From NCBI GenBank assembly GCA_013339765.2, contig CM023450.1, positions 105,851,344 through 105,915,343 of the forward strand: DNA of 64,000 nt, read 5' to 3'. Shown one piece after another: positions 1 to 10,341 of this stretch; position 1 is the first letter of the stretch, and each line of letters starts with the position of its first letter. A model generated the notes under the pieces. It saw only the letters and a list, made by a program, of their open reading frames with translations. It had not been told where the DNA came from and ran no database searches. Source of the DNA: Haemaphysalis longicornis (taxonomy: Eukaryota > Arthropoda > Arachnida > Ixodida > Ixodidae). A program made the position numbers and the translations under genes.

Positions 1-813
1 TCGTTCTGTGATCACCGTCGAAACGAAAGACAGTTCTCTACCACAAACCCGTCCACGCATAGTTTTATTTTTCACCGAAAAGCTGTAAACACGCGAGCTT
101 GAAAAAAAAAAAAGCAATAACAGGGTGATTGTTCCTTTAACTGCTCATAGGAGAATTGTTATCTATTGTGCCTAGCATTTGCAAATCAATCGCCTTCGTC
201 TTGTTCTTTCTTTTCCAGCCTCATCTTTTCTACTGTGTCGCAGCGCTTCAGCTGAAGGCGGAGAAAGAAAATACGCAGTATATGTTTTTAATGCACGACA
301 CGTCCGCAGTCAGATAACAGCACTTTCAGGGATCACGTCAACGTCAGTATCGCAGCGCGTGAGGCTAGCGGCAGTGCACTATACAGCGTCTTTCCCATTA
401 AAGTTGACCCCGCCTGTACACTTTATACACACCGAACGCAATTGCTGGCGCCCCTCGAGCCGACAATGACGGACAGCGTAATTTTCTTTGTGTTTTATGC
501 TTTTTGTGTTTGGCGCCGCTCGCGACAGAGCGAGGCAAAGCATTATTTTCCGTCTTTTGTATTTAAAGCGAAGCTTTATACGGCTCGGCAAAAGAAAAAT
601 CCGGCAGTCCCGTGTGCGCAGAAAACTGCTCAGTCGCAACTCCATGCGCACGCGCAAAAAAGCCAGGTTAGAGAATAGTTTGGAGAAGGAGAAAAGAGAT
701 TGACTGGGTTTGTAGATGACTTAGCTTCACTATCGCACCTACCGTCACTAGTATATGCATGCGCTAGGGATCTTTCACACAAAAAAGGGCTGATGAAAAT
801 TTGTTCCGAATCC
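1..813. other. Unassigned sequence, no gene seen
   Basis: Only short unrelated open frames are present and none shows a recognisable domain. A run of 12 A lies near position 110. I see no RNA gene or element boundary until the hAT target duplication at 814. Confidence 0.5.
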
Positions 814-821
814 CTTACCAC
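814..821. repeat. Left target-site duplication of hAT element
   Basis: CTTACCAC directly abuts the left TIR and matches CTTACCAT at 1911-1918 with one mismatch. hAT transposases generate 8-bp duplications. Confidence 0.75.
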
Positions 822-1910
822 CAGTGTTGCCATCGCTGGGCGTCAGACATTCGCTAAAAAGAAATGAGAAATCCCCCAGATTCCGCTAGATTCTAAAACA
901 TATCCGCTAAATTTCCCGCTAGGGCCTATTTTATTTTAAAAAACAGTGCAATTTCGTATGACAAATACCTTTATTATTCTTAAAAGCTCCCCAAAACTAC
1001 GAGAGCTGAAATAACACATAAAAGAGTCTCACCAAGGAGTCTACCTAACTAGCACACTTGAGGCCTCAGTGCTGCGGTGGTCGTCATCACAGATGAGGCT
1101 TAAAGTTATAAATGTTCACACTGATGAAAAAAAAGAACTCACAGTTCAACGAAAAACACATCGAGGTCTTCATCGCCGCTGTCGTCGTCTGACACCATCT
1201 CCATAGGAACGCTGATACTTGTTGAAGAACCAGAAAGGTGACTTGGTTGCACATACGTTGCAGATATCCCAATTGCACTTACAACTGCCGCGGGAAGTTC
1301 GTAATCAAAACAACTTTTCTGGTGTCACTTAAGTCCCGATTTTACGACGAGGATGGTGTTTTTTGTTTCAGGCTTCAGCTTGTTCCTCAGCTTGGATTTT
1401 ACTATGTTGAGCTGACTATACGTCATCTCTACTTCGGCATTTGAATACGGCAGCACGAGCATCGACATGGCAAATCCGGCCAGCTCGGCGAACGGGTTTT
1501 CGCCGCAGGCGTCCTTATAGGAGTGAGCTTCACACCAGAACGACTGCGTGGACGATATTTGCTTTCAGTCCAGGAGGGTGATTTTGCTCCAATGATTTTG
1601 AATTTTTTCGATTGCCTCAGAGCCGTTTTGAAACCTCACGCATTTGTTTGTCTGAGATAGGCGGAGCAAGTGAACAGGAGCCCTCCTACCCTCTGAAGTT
1701 AAGCAATTTCTGCATTTTTAGAGGACACGTAAATGGTTTCTTGCAGGGCGGTTTTGAACCGGTGCACTGCGTGAGGTATCCGCCAGAAATCCGCTATGTA
1801 TGAAAATGGCCCGTCAAAAAATCCACTTGCCGCAAGAGTAACTTTTTCCCCGTCAGAATAAAATGAAACCCGCCAGATTTAGCGAAAAATCCGCTAAATT
1901 GGCATCACTG
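822..1910 (-). mobile_element. hAT-superfamily DNA transposon relic
   Basis: The left end reads CAGTGTTGCCA and the right end, read inward on the other strand, CAGTGATGCCA: short imperfect TIRs of hAT type. They are flanked by an 8-bp direct repeat, CTTACCAC at 814-821 and CTTACCAT at 1911-1918 (7 of 8 match), the TSD length expected for hAT. The interior carries a decayed transposase C-terminus on the minus strand. At 1089 bp the copy is much shorter than an autonomous hAT (usually 2.5-5 kb), so it has lost most of the transposase. Both ends have AT-rich motifs built on CCGCTAAATT. Family membership is well supported because TIR, TSD and dimerisation domain agree. Confidence 0.82.
1325..1618 (-). 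pseudogene. hAT transposase C-terminal dimerisation domain, decayed
   Basis: From 1537 down to the TGA at 1325-1327 the minus strand reads 70 codons ending in SKLRNKLKPE and VVKSGLK. The core NPFAELAGFAMSMLVLPYSN, followed by AEVEMTYSQL, is the typical hATC pattern: a hydrophobic helix, then a conserved S/N-x(2)-VER-like stretch. This domain normally dimerises the transposase and helps form its active site. The same frame extends upstream to about 1618 (EAIEKIQNHW) across one in-frame stop. The DDE catalytic core and the BED zinc finger are not visible, so the copy cannot encode an active enzyme. Confidence 0.8.
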
Positions 1911-1918
1911 CTTACCAT
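1911..1918. repeat. Right target-site duplication of hAT element
   Basis: CTTACCAT follows the right TIR (ending TGGCATCACTG) and pairs with the copy at 814-821. Confidence 0.75.
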
Positions 1919-1923
1919 CATAA

Positions 1924-1975
1924 GTAACTAGCCAAGGAATGCTACTCACTAAAAAAAATGGCCGACATTCGCGCA
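1924..1975 (+). repeat. Short dispersed repeat, copy 1
   Basis: The segment around CTAGCCAAGGAATG followed by GGCCGACATT recurs at 3163-3215 in the same orientation with few changes. This copy begins just beyond the hAT TSD, so the transposon probably landed in or beside it. Nature unknown. Confidence 0.5.
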
Positions 1976-2362
1976 GTGAAAAAGAGTCTTCCTCGCAAGG
2001 GAGCGCGCGCAGCGAGCTACTGCGTGAAGCCCAGCTCAGAGGACAACGGCGGGCTGGAACGGTGGTGGTGCGGGCTGGTTAATCATCTGTACGGAGTGGA
2101 TGGACGCATTTTGAAAGACGACAGTCTTTCTTGGGTTACTTAAACGTAGAAATTTTGGTCTCTCTGTATGTCTATTTGTCTGTCTGCCTGTATGTGACTC
2201 GATTTAGCCACACTGCCAAAGTGAAACTGATGTGAAACCCAAAGCCAAATTAAACGCCCAAGACCAGTGTCAATGTTCAAACTTGCCAACATTGTTGAAC
2301 AAGAACACAACATTACGCAAATGGGAGGCATAAAATTAATACGTAACTAATTTGCAGTGTTC
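1976..2362. other. Unassigned sequence, no gene seen
   Basis: A TGTCTGTCTG-like simple stretch occurs near 2165-2200. No domain or RNA feature was recognised. Confidence 0.45.
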
Positions 2363-2890
2363 CTTCATTAAAAATTCATGGATGCTTAGTTTTTGCGATA
2401 TCAAATGAAATACTCCATCAAATGCAGAAAATCGTTGCCTGCTGTTGCCCGCGTCGCTAGAGCTCCTGGCGGAATGTTAAGAAATCAAACGGCAACAGTA
2501 ATGCAAGCTTCCACTAGATAGGTTCCTCGTTCAGCTTCGAATGCAGGTGAAGCAGGGCAACGTGGTTCTATAAATGTTCTAGTAGGGTGCCTCGAATCCC
2601 TCGAGTCTCCGCCGTACGGCAGCGCTGGCATCGAGGCACCCGTCCTGGAGCAATAGAACGCGGTAAATTTAAATTGACTTGAGCAAACATCTAGCGCATT
2701 ATCTTGGAAGGAACGAGACGGGAGAGGAACAGCATGAGAGGTGAGTGGGAAAGAGAAGCGAGGCGTTTACATGAAAGGGTGCAGGTCGACTATCGTCTTT
2801 CGTCGACATTTGCAACGAAAGGAGCAGATACCCGACCATTTTATGTCGCCTCTCTTTTATTAACCTATCTAACCCGGTTTAAAAATATTT
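2363..2890 (+). repeat. Unnamed ~530-bp dispersed repeat, copy 1
   Basis: Most of this stretch aligns by eye to the reverse complement of about 23345-23905. Shared landmarks in order are TTCATGGATGCTT, a CCTGCTGTTGCCCGCG block, CACTAGATAGGTT, the GGGTGCCTCGA hairpin at 2583-2643, ATCTTGGAAGGAACGA and CGTCGACATTTGCAACGAAA. I see no coding capacity, terminal inverted repeat or tRNA-like head over the full length. It could be a non-autonomous DNA element or the remnant of a longer repeat. Confidence 0.65.
2583..2643. repeat. Hairpin motif inside the dispersed repeat
   Basis: Outer arms GGGTGCCTCGA and TCGAGGCACCC are perfect reverse complements. The middle contains CTCCGCCGTACGGC, which can pair again. 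Related hairpins occur at 23627-23685 and, free-standing, at 29810-29868. Confidence 0.75.
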
Positions 2891-3162
2891 TATAGAAACC
2901 AATTCGGCGTGGTCTTTTTTAAATTATAAAAAAAATGTCGTACTTTTAGGTTTTATACTTTCCCAAAATTGCCTGTGCGCTAGGCAAAGTTGGCATACGC
3001 GAAGCGTTGCATACCACCATCAGTAGTTCAGGACCTTTCGCCGCATGTATACTTTGTTTCCAGTCTCACTATTACAGGTAACACGCACATGGCGATAGTG
3101 AATTTGTCGCACTAAAAAAGCGCCGTTGAAAATTCTGAACCGAACCTCTAACCACCCTAGGT

Positions 3163-3215
3163 TACTAGCCAAGGAATGGTACGCACTAGAAAAAATTAGC
3201 CGACATTTTCGCAGG
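3163..3215 (+). repeat. Short dispersed repeat, copy 2
   Basis: Matches 1924-1975: CTAGCCAAGGAATGG, then an A-rich spacer and GCCGACATTTTCGCAG. Same orientation, about 1.24 kb apart. Confidence 0.5.
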
Positions 3216-3439
3216 TAAACGTGCGAGTGCATGATCTTAACCAGATATTTTGTTCTGGCCGTCTTGATATATCTCGCGTGATTTCACGATATTGCGGAGC
3301 CCAATAAGGTTAACAAAACCGGAATAAATAAAGATCCGGTAGAAACAGTCGCGTTTTATGAAAAAAAATCAGTGACAGTATGAAAACATTGCGCTATCGT
3401 TTGATTACAACACAACCTGATGTTTCAGATTAACTTTGG

Positions 3440-3550
3440 GCTATGAGGTGTGGAGGAGCAGAGGGCTACGGATTAATGTCTACGGCATGGGGATTTTTAG
3501 CACGCGCCGAAATATTGATACACGGGCGTTTTTGCTTTTCGCCTCCGTCA
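3440..3550 (-). mobile_element. Degraded Ruka-type SINE body fragment
   Basis: Read on the plus strand, the segment contains diverged versions of the reverse-complement Ruka body: an AGAGGGCT..GGATTAAT block, TGGGGATTTTTAGCACGCGCCGAAAT, and the better preserved ACACGGGCGTTTTTGCTTTTCGCCTCC. The tRNA-like head is missing. It is clearly older than the other Ruka copies in the window. Confidence 0.7.
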
Positions 3551-6500
3551 ACGTTATGCGAACATTACAGTACAGTTATGCGAACATTAGCATACAAGGG
3601 TGTATGGAGGCTCTATATGACAGCGTATGTACAAAAGTAGACCTATCTAAACGCTTGGAATAATTAAGTGACGATCCAAGCGTTGGGTACATCTAGTCTG
3701 CACAAGTCACGCTTACGTAATTAGGGCCACTGGTAGCTTCCTTTGACCAGCGTCGCTCTGTTGCCTCGAGTGAGCACTCAGGAAAATATGTTATTTTTCC
3801 CGCGCCAATGCATTTGCCTACCAAAACACGTGTTAAAGGCAGACGATAACTAGCTAAAAATTGTCTTGTTTGCTATGCTAAATATCAGAAGTCACACAAG
3901 TAACAATACCGAAACGATCTTGCGGCGTTTTTTTCTTTAAGCCTGTTGATCATAAGCAGTCAAACAGTACCGAAAACGAACATGAAGATAAGTGGAATAA
4001 ATCCGCCAATCTTCTTAACCTATCCTGCGATGACTATTGCGGGAAAGCTTTCGAGTCCATCTTAAGTTGAATGTGCGTATCTGTTCTCGTGCGAAACACA
4101 GCTGAGTACAACCGATGGTTACGTCTCGCCGACATAGTTGCCCTGCCCGTACTGTGGCAGCGAGTAAAAAATATTTTTGGTAATTCTAGGAAGAAAAAAA
4201 AACATTGTCTAATAGAGATTTTGCCAAGCAATGTCACAGAAGGAGCAGCAATCGTTGATACACAAATGGTTATTAAGTTAGCCTAATTTGGCTGCGCTCA
4301 ACCGAAGAGTAAACGAAAACAGAAGCCAAAGGGGAGGGGGGGGGGGGAGTTTAAGGTTTACAAAACATGTACAGACTTCATTATCTAAAACAAGATTCTT
4401 TACGTTGGTCGCCAATAAGCTTCTATATGCACGCTTGCAAAACAAAAAGTAAACAAAAGCGACGATGTCTTTTAAATCTTTGAAGCGCGCTTACAGGAAG
4501 CGAGTAGGGCTTTTCGATTCCCGTTTAGACTCGTTTCGCGGCCGCTATCTCTTCTTTGTCTTCTTTTTCATTTTTATCCCATTCCGAACTGCTTTCCGTC
4601 TCAACGACTGCCTCCCCCTATGGGAACAAGGACTCAATTCCGCTTCACTTTCCATTCGGGTCAATTTTATATCGCTCTACTTCTGCGTTTTCTTCCGGTT
4701 TCTAAACGACCTTAGTTCAGCAAAGAATCCGTCGATTTTAGAGCGCGCTTTGCTTGGTTCGACGTCTGTCGAAAGAAAATAAAGCGCGCGATCAAATAAG
4801 TGCCGTTCTTCCGCTGGCTCCGACCGTGACGTTTCCTCCTCTGGCCTCAAGATTGGCAACGTCAAACGGATCTCTGCTTCCGCCTCTGCTGAGAAACCGT
4901 TGGGAAAAAAAAGAAAAGAAAAAAAATCGGCAACCACGGGGTCCCCTACTTGGTGGCCGCAAACCTCAATGCAGCGGCCGGTTTCTGCATGCTGTTATAA
5001 TGGGATCTGGCGGCGTCCCCGACAGACACGCGCACCCGGCAGCCAGCGTGGAGACAGATCTCATTTCCCGGACTGAAAAGCGTGAAGCAGTCGGTCGCTG
5101 CTTTTCGAGAGACTGTTGACAACCGGTGGCATTGTTACGGAAAGGTTTGAACGAGGCTTGCGGAGAGTTTGCTTCTCCTTATTCCTTACCTTCGGCGTTT
5201 CCCCTTGCCTTGACGGCAGGTCGTTCACGGTACCAGAGTATATTTCATTTTGAGCACACTTGTAATGACTGCCGAGATCTCCCGCGCCCTTGCAGCAACG
5301 TGTGCTACAAAGTAACGGGAATTCTCGCAGGCGTATAACAATGCCTCGGGGTGCAAGGTGAAGTGCAAACGAACGTTTACCTGCTCCTAGTGAAAATTGC
5401 CCGGAAAAGTCTGGCAGTGACAGCAGCTGTGACGCTGCCGGAGGATGTTCATGGAGAGAGATGTCTTGTGACCGTAACGACGATGACGACGACGACGACT
5501 AAACAAAAAAAAAAACCTGGAACGGATGCACATTATTGGGTAATTGTCATATAGTGCGTGGCAATCATAGTTGAATCGCCTCCGGAGTGCCTTCTTTTCA
5601 TGCTGTTTTTTATTCCGCTGCAGCCCCACATTTAACGCGGGACAAAAAAAAAAAACGCAATAAATATTTTCAACTCAAAGCACGTGTGAATTCACTAGTA
5701 GCAGCGGCATCGGTCCCGTAGCCTATGCTAGGTCATCAGCGCCGTTCACGTGGGTAGCGGACACGGTAGCGATCTCGAGTTACAGTTTCGAATGTAATTT
5801 TGTAACATTAAGCTCGGTGTAATTTTTAATGCAAAAGCAATAAATGGCTCATGAACGAAAGAGCCGTTGTTCCAAAAAATGCAGCAGATAACTTCCCATT
5901 AACTTGGAGAAACGTTGGTCGTAAATCATCTGTGGCTGCGACGAAACATAGGAGCTTTATGCATCGTACAGCCGGAGAAGGGGGTGCACTGAACCACCGC
6001 TGGCGTCACTGCTGAGAGCAAGCCGAAGAAGCCAGCGAAGGATTTAGAACATGATGTGACCTTTTCGGGGGCATGTCGAATATTACCCTTGGAAACGTGT
6101 TATTCAGTAGGTACGCTATTGCGTTGTGGGCTCGTAACGCTCAAAATCACGTCTGTGATGGAGGAGCACGGGGACTGCATGCTCTGCGACCTAGCCGGAA
6201 TTACTCCTAACGGCTCCGACGTTTAGTACTACGTTTTGCGAGGTTTCGAGCAGCACGTGCGAAGGTCGAAATAGGGGAGCGCCGGACGTTTGCGACGGAA
6301 GATATTCCAGACGCTAGATTTCATCACACGGCTATCTACAGCAAATTGACTAAGGCTTGCCAAGCGCGAGTGAACGTCCTTCTCCTCCCAAGTGCATTCG
6401 CAAAAGCCATTCATTAGTATATAGCCCCTCCTCTCAAGTTTTCGTATTCTTGCCGCGATAGCTTATTCTCACCACCGGCTCAACAGCACTGCTTCAACTC

Positions 6501-7207
6501 CACTTCACATAGCATGAATGCCAATGGTCTCACTAGAAACAGCGCGAACAGTCGAATACGCGAAATGAAGGAGAACAACAACACGGCGTTGACTCGCAAC
6601 TGAAAGTTTATTCTTTCACACCCAGTATTAATACCCACGTTATGAAAAACGTCTAAAGAAAGATAAAAGCTAGCAAAAAACAATGTAACGAAAACACGAA
6701 ACCCGAAACCCGTGAAAGAAAAGCTCTGCAAAGGCAACGCTCACAACAACACGCGCGGATCTGGTTGCTTCGTCGTGACCGGGCATCCAGTTCTGCTGCG
6801 GACAGTGAAATGGGCCATCTTTCACACTTATCGCACCCAAACGGGAAGAAGAAAGTTAATCGAAAAACATAAAAACAGACTTTTGATATGAACAGACTTT
6901 CTAACCAACTTTTAAATGGAAGCCATGCTGTCGCACATCGTCCCCAAGTCGCGTAATCTCCAACGCCTCGACGATTTGTCGTGCGGTTTGTTTGCCATTC
7001 CTGCAGTTAACCGAGCTCTGATCAAAGCTTGGCGAGCACCTGCAGTTCCGGAAGTGTATGTCGAAATGCCCTCTAGATATCTTGTCCAGTAATTAAACAC
7101 TTGGCTGCATCTAACCTCACTGCAGCCGTGAGAATTACCCCCGTGAAATTCTCGCGGCAGTTTTTATATAAGCTGGCTGGCCTAAAATTCGCTGAATAAT
7201 ATTGCGT
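3551..7207. other. Unassigned sequence, no gene seen
   Basis: This 3.6-kb stretch has no recognisable domain, RNA or element end. Simple features are a G12 tract at 4336-4347, a pairable GCGCGCTTT/AAAGCGCGC pair around 4742-4790, and a (GAC)n-like run near 5480-5502. Short open frames here are no longer than chance allows. Confidence 0.45.
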
Positions 7208-7285
7208 CCGAAGAAAACCTAACCTAACATAACATAACGTCACCGAACCTAACGTAACCTAACCTAACCGAACGCATCATAACCT
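7208..7285 (+). repeat. Degenerate (CCTAA)n telomere-like tract
   Basis: The segment is built from CCTAA, CATAA, CGTAA and CCGAA pentamers, including two runs of CCTAACCTAAC. The complementary unit TTAGG is the ancestral arthropod telomere repeat. The tract is short and degenerate, so it is best described as an interstitial telomere-like repeat, not a chromosome end. Confidence 0.6.
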
Positions 7286-7506
7286 ACCCAAATCCAGTGA
7301 AACTGCAGCAAATCTAATCTAACACAGCCCAGCGACACAGAACACAACCTGTATTAAACGTAATCCAACACATTATAGAAGTCCTGTGCGTCAATCTCTT
7401 GATATAGTAAAAACCAGAGTAAAAATTACTCCCACCTTCCCTCGCGGGAACCCCTGTGTAGATGCGACGCATAGGGGGTTCCGTTGTTGTTTCCGTTAGG
7501 TTGATT

Positions 7507-7737
7507 CTATGCCGAGAACCCCCTGCCGCGGCTATGACGCAACGTGGGGCGGCTATGACGCAACACAATCCAACACAATCCACTTTAATCCAATCCAATT
7601 CAAATCCAATCCAAGCCAATCCAATCCAATCAAATCCAATCCAATCCAATCCAATCCAACCCAAAATCCAATCCAATCCAACCCAAGCCAAGCCAATCGA
7701 ATCGAATCCAATCCAATGCCCCTCGCGAGAGAGTGTT
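7507..7737 (+). repeat. (CCAAT)n-cored dispersed repeat, copy 1
   Basis: The repeat starts GAACCCCCTGCCGCGGC, has two copies of a ~20-bp GCGGCTATGACGCAAC unit, then about 150 bp of CCAAT/CCAAG/TCCAA pentamers, and ends CCAATGCCCCTCGCGAGAGA. The same head, core and tail recur at 8768-8957. The pentamer length is a multiple that leaves long spurious open frames (WIGLD-type periodic peptides), which are not genes. Mechanism of dispersal unknown. Confidence 0.75.
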
Positions 7738-7935
7738 CGCTATCGGAGAGGAGAGGGGGTGAGCGGCGGAGAGCGCAGCTCGCACGGCGAGGAGAATGGG
7801 GGAGGGGTGTGGACGGACAACGACAACGCCGTATGGAGGGACAAGGCGAGTGAATGAGATGCCGTCGCATCTAAAAAAGACAGCATTAACAAAATTACGA
7901 CGACCGAGAAATTCAGAAAACCAAAAAAAAAAAAA

Positions 7936-8011
7936 CCCTCGCAATGTCGGACTCGAACCTGAGCCTCCTCGTTTAGAAGCCAGTACTATAATACCACAGC
8001 GCTACAGCGGC
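7936..8011 (-). ncRNA. tRNA-like Pol III unit (SINE head or tRNA pseudogene)
   Basis: On the minus strand the segment begins GCCGCTGTAGCGCTGTGG, which fits a box A, contains CTTCTAAAC in the anticodon region (suggesting UCU), has a perfect box B GGTTCGAGTCC, and ends before a run of about 12 T that would stop RNA polymerase III. Acceptor and anticodon stems do not pair well, so it is probably a SINE head or tRNA pseudogene. Confidence 0.5.
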
Positions 8012-8767
8012 TTTTTTTTTGCCTTATTGCATGGAATTCTAGCCCGAAGAAACTCTAAACTCACACTCTAAACTAATCTACAGTACGCTCACTGACACAT
8101 TTTAAAAGTGCGGTAGGCACACACACGCCTCAAGCAGATGCAACCAGTCCGGCGGCTGCGATTGCGCCGCATAGACAATGTACACAAGCGCACATTGTAC
8201 GCGAAAAATTGACTTCGTTCCTCGAGATCCTCCGCTTTGCGGTCACTTCATGCGACACTTCATAGGCTAAATCATCCAATCAGCAACGAAAAGGTTTATA
8301 TTGGCACGGAACACTTTCTTCATCAACTGGCCGGAATTCGTTATTAGCTGTAAGGGGTGATGTCTATGTCCTTTCTAAGAATCCGCTGCAGAACATAAAA
8401 GTAAAGAACTTGTGCGAAGTGCGTCTTCATTTATCATCCTATCTTATTTTCTTCAGATTTGACGCTGATGACTTCAAAAACAGCAGGCACTCCTCCACCG
8501 CCCCAAGAACGCCGGCCTGTAGCCCTGCGGTGGACGAGGACGTTTGACGATCAGCTGTACCGATGGCAGGGAAAACACGCTGCTCCATTTCCTTGCCTTC
8601 GGCCGCTGCCAAGAAACATCCCCCTCGCGAGGGGCACGATCAAATGCAGAGCATTTCCGCGGGGGGCGCGCCTGCTAGTCGTATGGATTGCGTATTGGTT
8701 GTTGTTGTTATTGTTGTCTTCCAGCGTAGACATTGTCGATGAAGTCGCTGGTGAAACGTGAAACGTG
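8012..8767. other. Unassigned sequence, no gene seen
   Basis: A TTG-rich run lies at about 8697-8718. A 14-bp perfect palindrome CCCCTCGCGAGGGG sits at 8621-8634 and resembles the tail motif of the CCAAT repeat. No domain recognised. Confidence 0.45.
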
Positions 8768-8957
8768 CCGTGAACCCCCTGCCGCGGCTATGACGCAACG
8801 TGGAGCGGCTATGACGCAACGTGGCGCGGCTATGACGCAACACAATCCAACACAATCCACTTTAATCCAATCCAATCCAATCCAAGCCAAGCCAAGCCAA
8901 GCCAAGCCAAGCCAATCCAATCGAATCCAATCCAATGCCCCTCGCGAGAGAGTGTTA
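8768..8957 (+). repeat. (CCAAT)n-cored dispersed repeat, copy 2
   Basis: Same head (GAACCCCCTGCCGCGGC) and tail (CCAATGCCCCTCGCGAGAGA) as 7507-7737. It carries three rather than two copies of the GCGGCTATGACGCAAC unit and a shorter pentamer core with a run of CCAAG units. The copy-number differences show that both internal arrays expand or contract. Confidence 0.75.
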
Positions 8958-9060
8958 TAGCGCCAAAATCGCGCCACCACACGAACGCGTGATGTTGACG
9001 TCACGATCACGCCACAGATGTTAGCGACCGGAGCACGCGCGAACGACATATGTGGTTTAA

Positions 9061-9245
9061 GCGCGAACCGACCGCGGAGAGAGAGCGCGATGCGAGCGCC
9101 CCCACCTGTTCTTGCGCGCGAACCGACTGTTGATCAGCGCGAACCCAACGCGGCGAGAGAGGGTGTTGCGCACGTCCCCACCTGTTGTGCGCCCGAACCG
9201 AACGCGGCGAGAGAGGGCGTTGCGAGCGGAGAGAAGGCGAGGAGG
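9061..9245 (+). repeat. GC-rich minisatellite, about three units
   Basis: Units start near 9061, 9137 and 9191. Each contains GCGCGAACC or GCCCGAACCG, a GCGGCGAGAGAGGG-like block and, in the first two, CCCCACCTGTT. Spacing is irregular (76 and 54 bp) with an extra partial GCGCGAACCGACTGTT near 9116. No coding meaning is evident. Confidence 0.55.
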
Positions 9246-9325
9246 ACGCGAGGGAGAGGGCGCACCTGTGGCCGACGGTTGAATGAGTCAAGGATATAAG
9301 GCGTGTTCGTAACCTTCCATTCTGT

Positions 9326-9335
9326 GTCGGCTTTG
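9326..9335. repeat. 5' target-site duplication of LINE at 9336-13013
   Basis: GTCGGCTTTG here matches 13014-13023 exactly. The second copy follows directly after the LINE poly(A), so the pair brackets the whole element, including its inverted 5' part. Confidence 0.8.
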
Positions 9336-9666
9336 GAAGAGAAGAAATCGGCGCGCGCCGCCTGATCGTTCGGTGCATAAACGCAAACAAAGCGCGTAAG
9401 CTCCCCTCCCACCAGGACATCGACGGTGCAAAAACGCCCGTCCCTCGCCAGCTCGCAGTCAATAACGGTTAAGAAATTATGTTTCCGAATTAGAATAGCG
9501 GTTCCGCCCGCACGGGTAGCTGTGAGGGTGTAAAAACACCAAAATTGGTGGCCAAAAAAACTTACAAAATTTTGAGCGTCCTCTCGAGAAGCAATTTTGG
9601 TTTCTTGTAAAAAAACAACGTCTATCTTCTTTTCATTAAGGAGGTCGGCCAGCCAATGCTTCCGTT
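9336..9666 (-). pseudogene. LINE endonuclease N-terminal part, inverted
   Basis: The minus strand reads LADLLNEKKIDVVF followed by LQETKIASREDAQNF and, further on, FVCVYAPNDQAARADFF. QETK carries the catalytic glutamate of the apurinic-type endonuclease (EEP fold) and YAPN is the next conserved motif. The frame stays open across the A7 run at about 9609-9615. The segment ends at the TSD (9335) on one side and the inversion junction (~9666) on the other. The GDFN motif that should follow is missing from both pieces, implying a loss of about 60-70 bp at the junction. Confidence 0.82.
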
Positions 9667-10341
9667 AATGCCAGCGACAGAGCAGGTGCTAGGTGCGTGG
9701 CGGACGCTTCGGCGCGTGTTTTGAAAGCAGCCCTTCGAGAGGGTGACCTGAACGACGTCGCCCTCCAGCGTGGGTGGTCAACTTCCCGCTACACCAGATG
9801 GCGCGGCACGTCACAGGCTCGCTTAGATCGGGTGTGCTTGACGGGCGATGCGCTGCCGTTAGTGACTGACTACGCCGTCACCCCTGTTGCTTTCTCGGAC
9901 CACGGTTTGGTAACATGTACCATTAGAACTGAGCGCGAAATCAAGGGAGGGGTTTGCAGCCGTTGGCTGATGAACACTACGGTCCTCGATAATGCGGCCT
10001 TCGCTGATCGCATAAGAGGTGAAATTGAAGCAATCAATGCTGCACCCATCGATGGGGTCGCCTGGGAGCGCTTCAAAAAACGGGTAAAAAATGCAGCAAT
10101 CACAACCGGACGACAGGAAGCGAGAGACAGAAAGGCGAAATTAAGTCGACTCACGGAGTGCCTACGCTCTCTTGTGGAAGCGGACGAGGAGAGGCCGGGG
10201 GAATTCTCGGAGGACATTCGCAGCGTGAAAGAGGAGATCCGAACTGAGCTGGAAAAGCGGTACTGGGGGGCTCTTGTGCGGAGTAGAGAGCAGCGAGTGG
10301 TGGCCGAGGCACAGCCGTCGAAACTTTTTGGTGCTTTCTAG
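9667..10341 (+). pseudogene. LINE endonuclease C-terminal part and linker
   Basis: Beginning after the inversion junction, the frame reads SDRAGARC, then ARLDRVCLTG and FSDHGLVTC. The SDH motif holds the catalytic histidine of the endonuclease, and the RLDR motif precedes it as in Tx1/L1-type LINEs. A charged helical linker follows up to a TAG stop at 10339-10341. The first 30 bp lack an ATG, as expected for an internal fragment. Confidence 0.82.

Noticed and set aside
7314..7944. Several overlapping 100-130-codon frames with WIGLD or SNPIQ repeats
   Set aside because: They are translations of the (CCAAT)n array and flanks; a pentamer repeat without stops is open in many frames. No non-repeat domain is present.
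9336..9666. Minus-strand endonuclease piece as an independent antisense LINE
   Set aside because: The exact duplication GTCGGCTTTG lies outside both this piece and the plus-strand LINE, and the pieces are complementary parts of one domain. A single twin-primed insertion explains them better.
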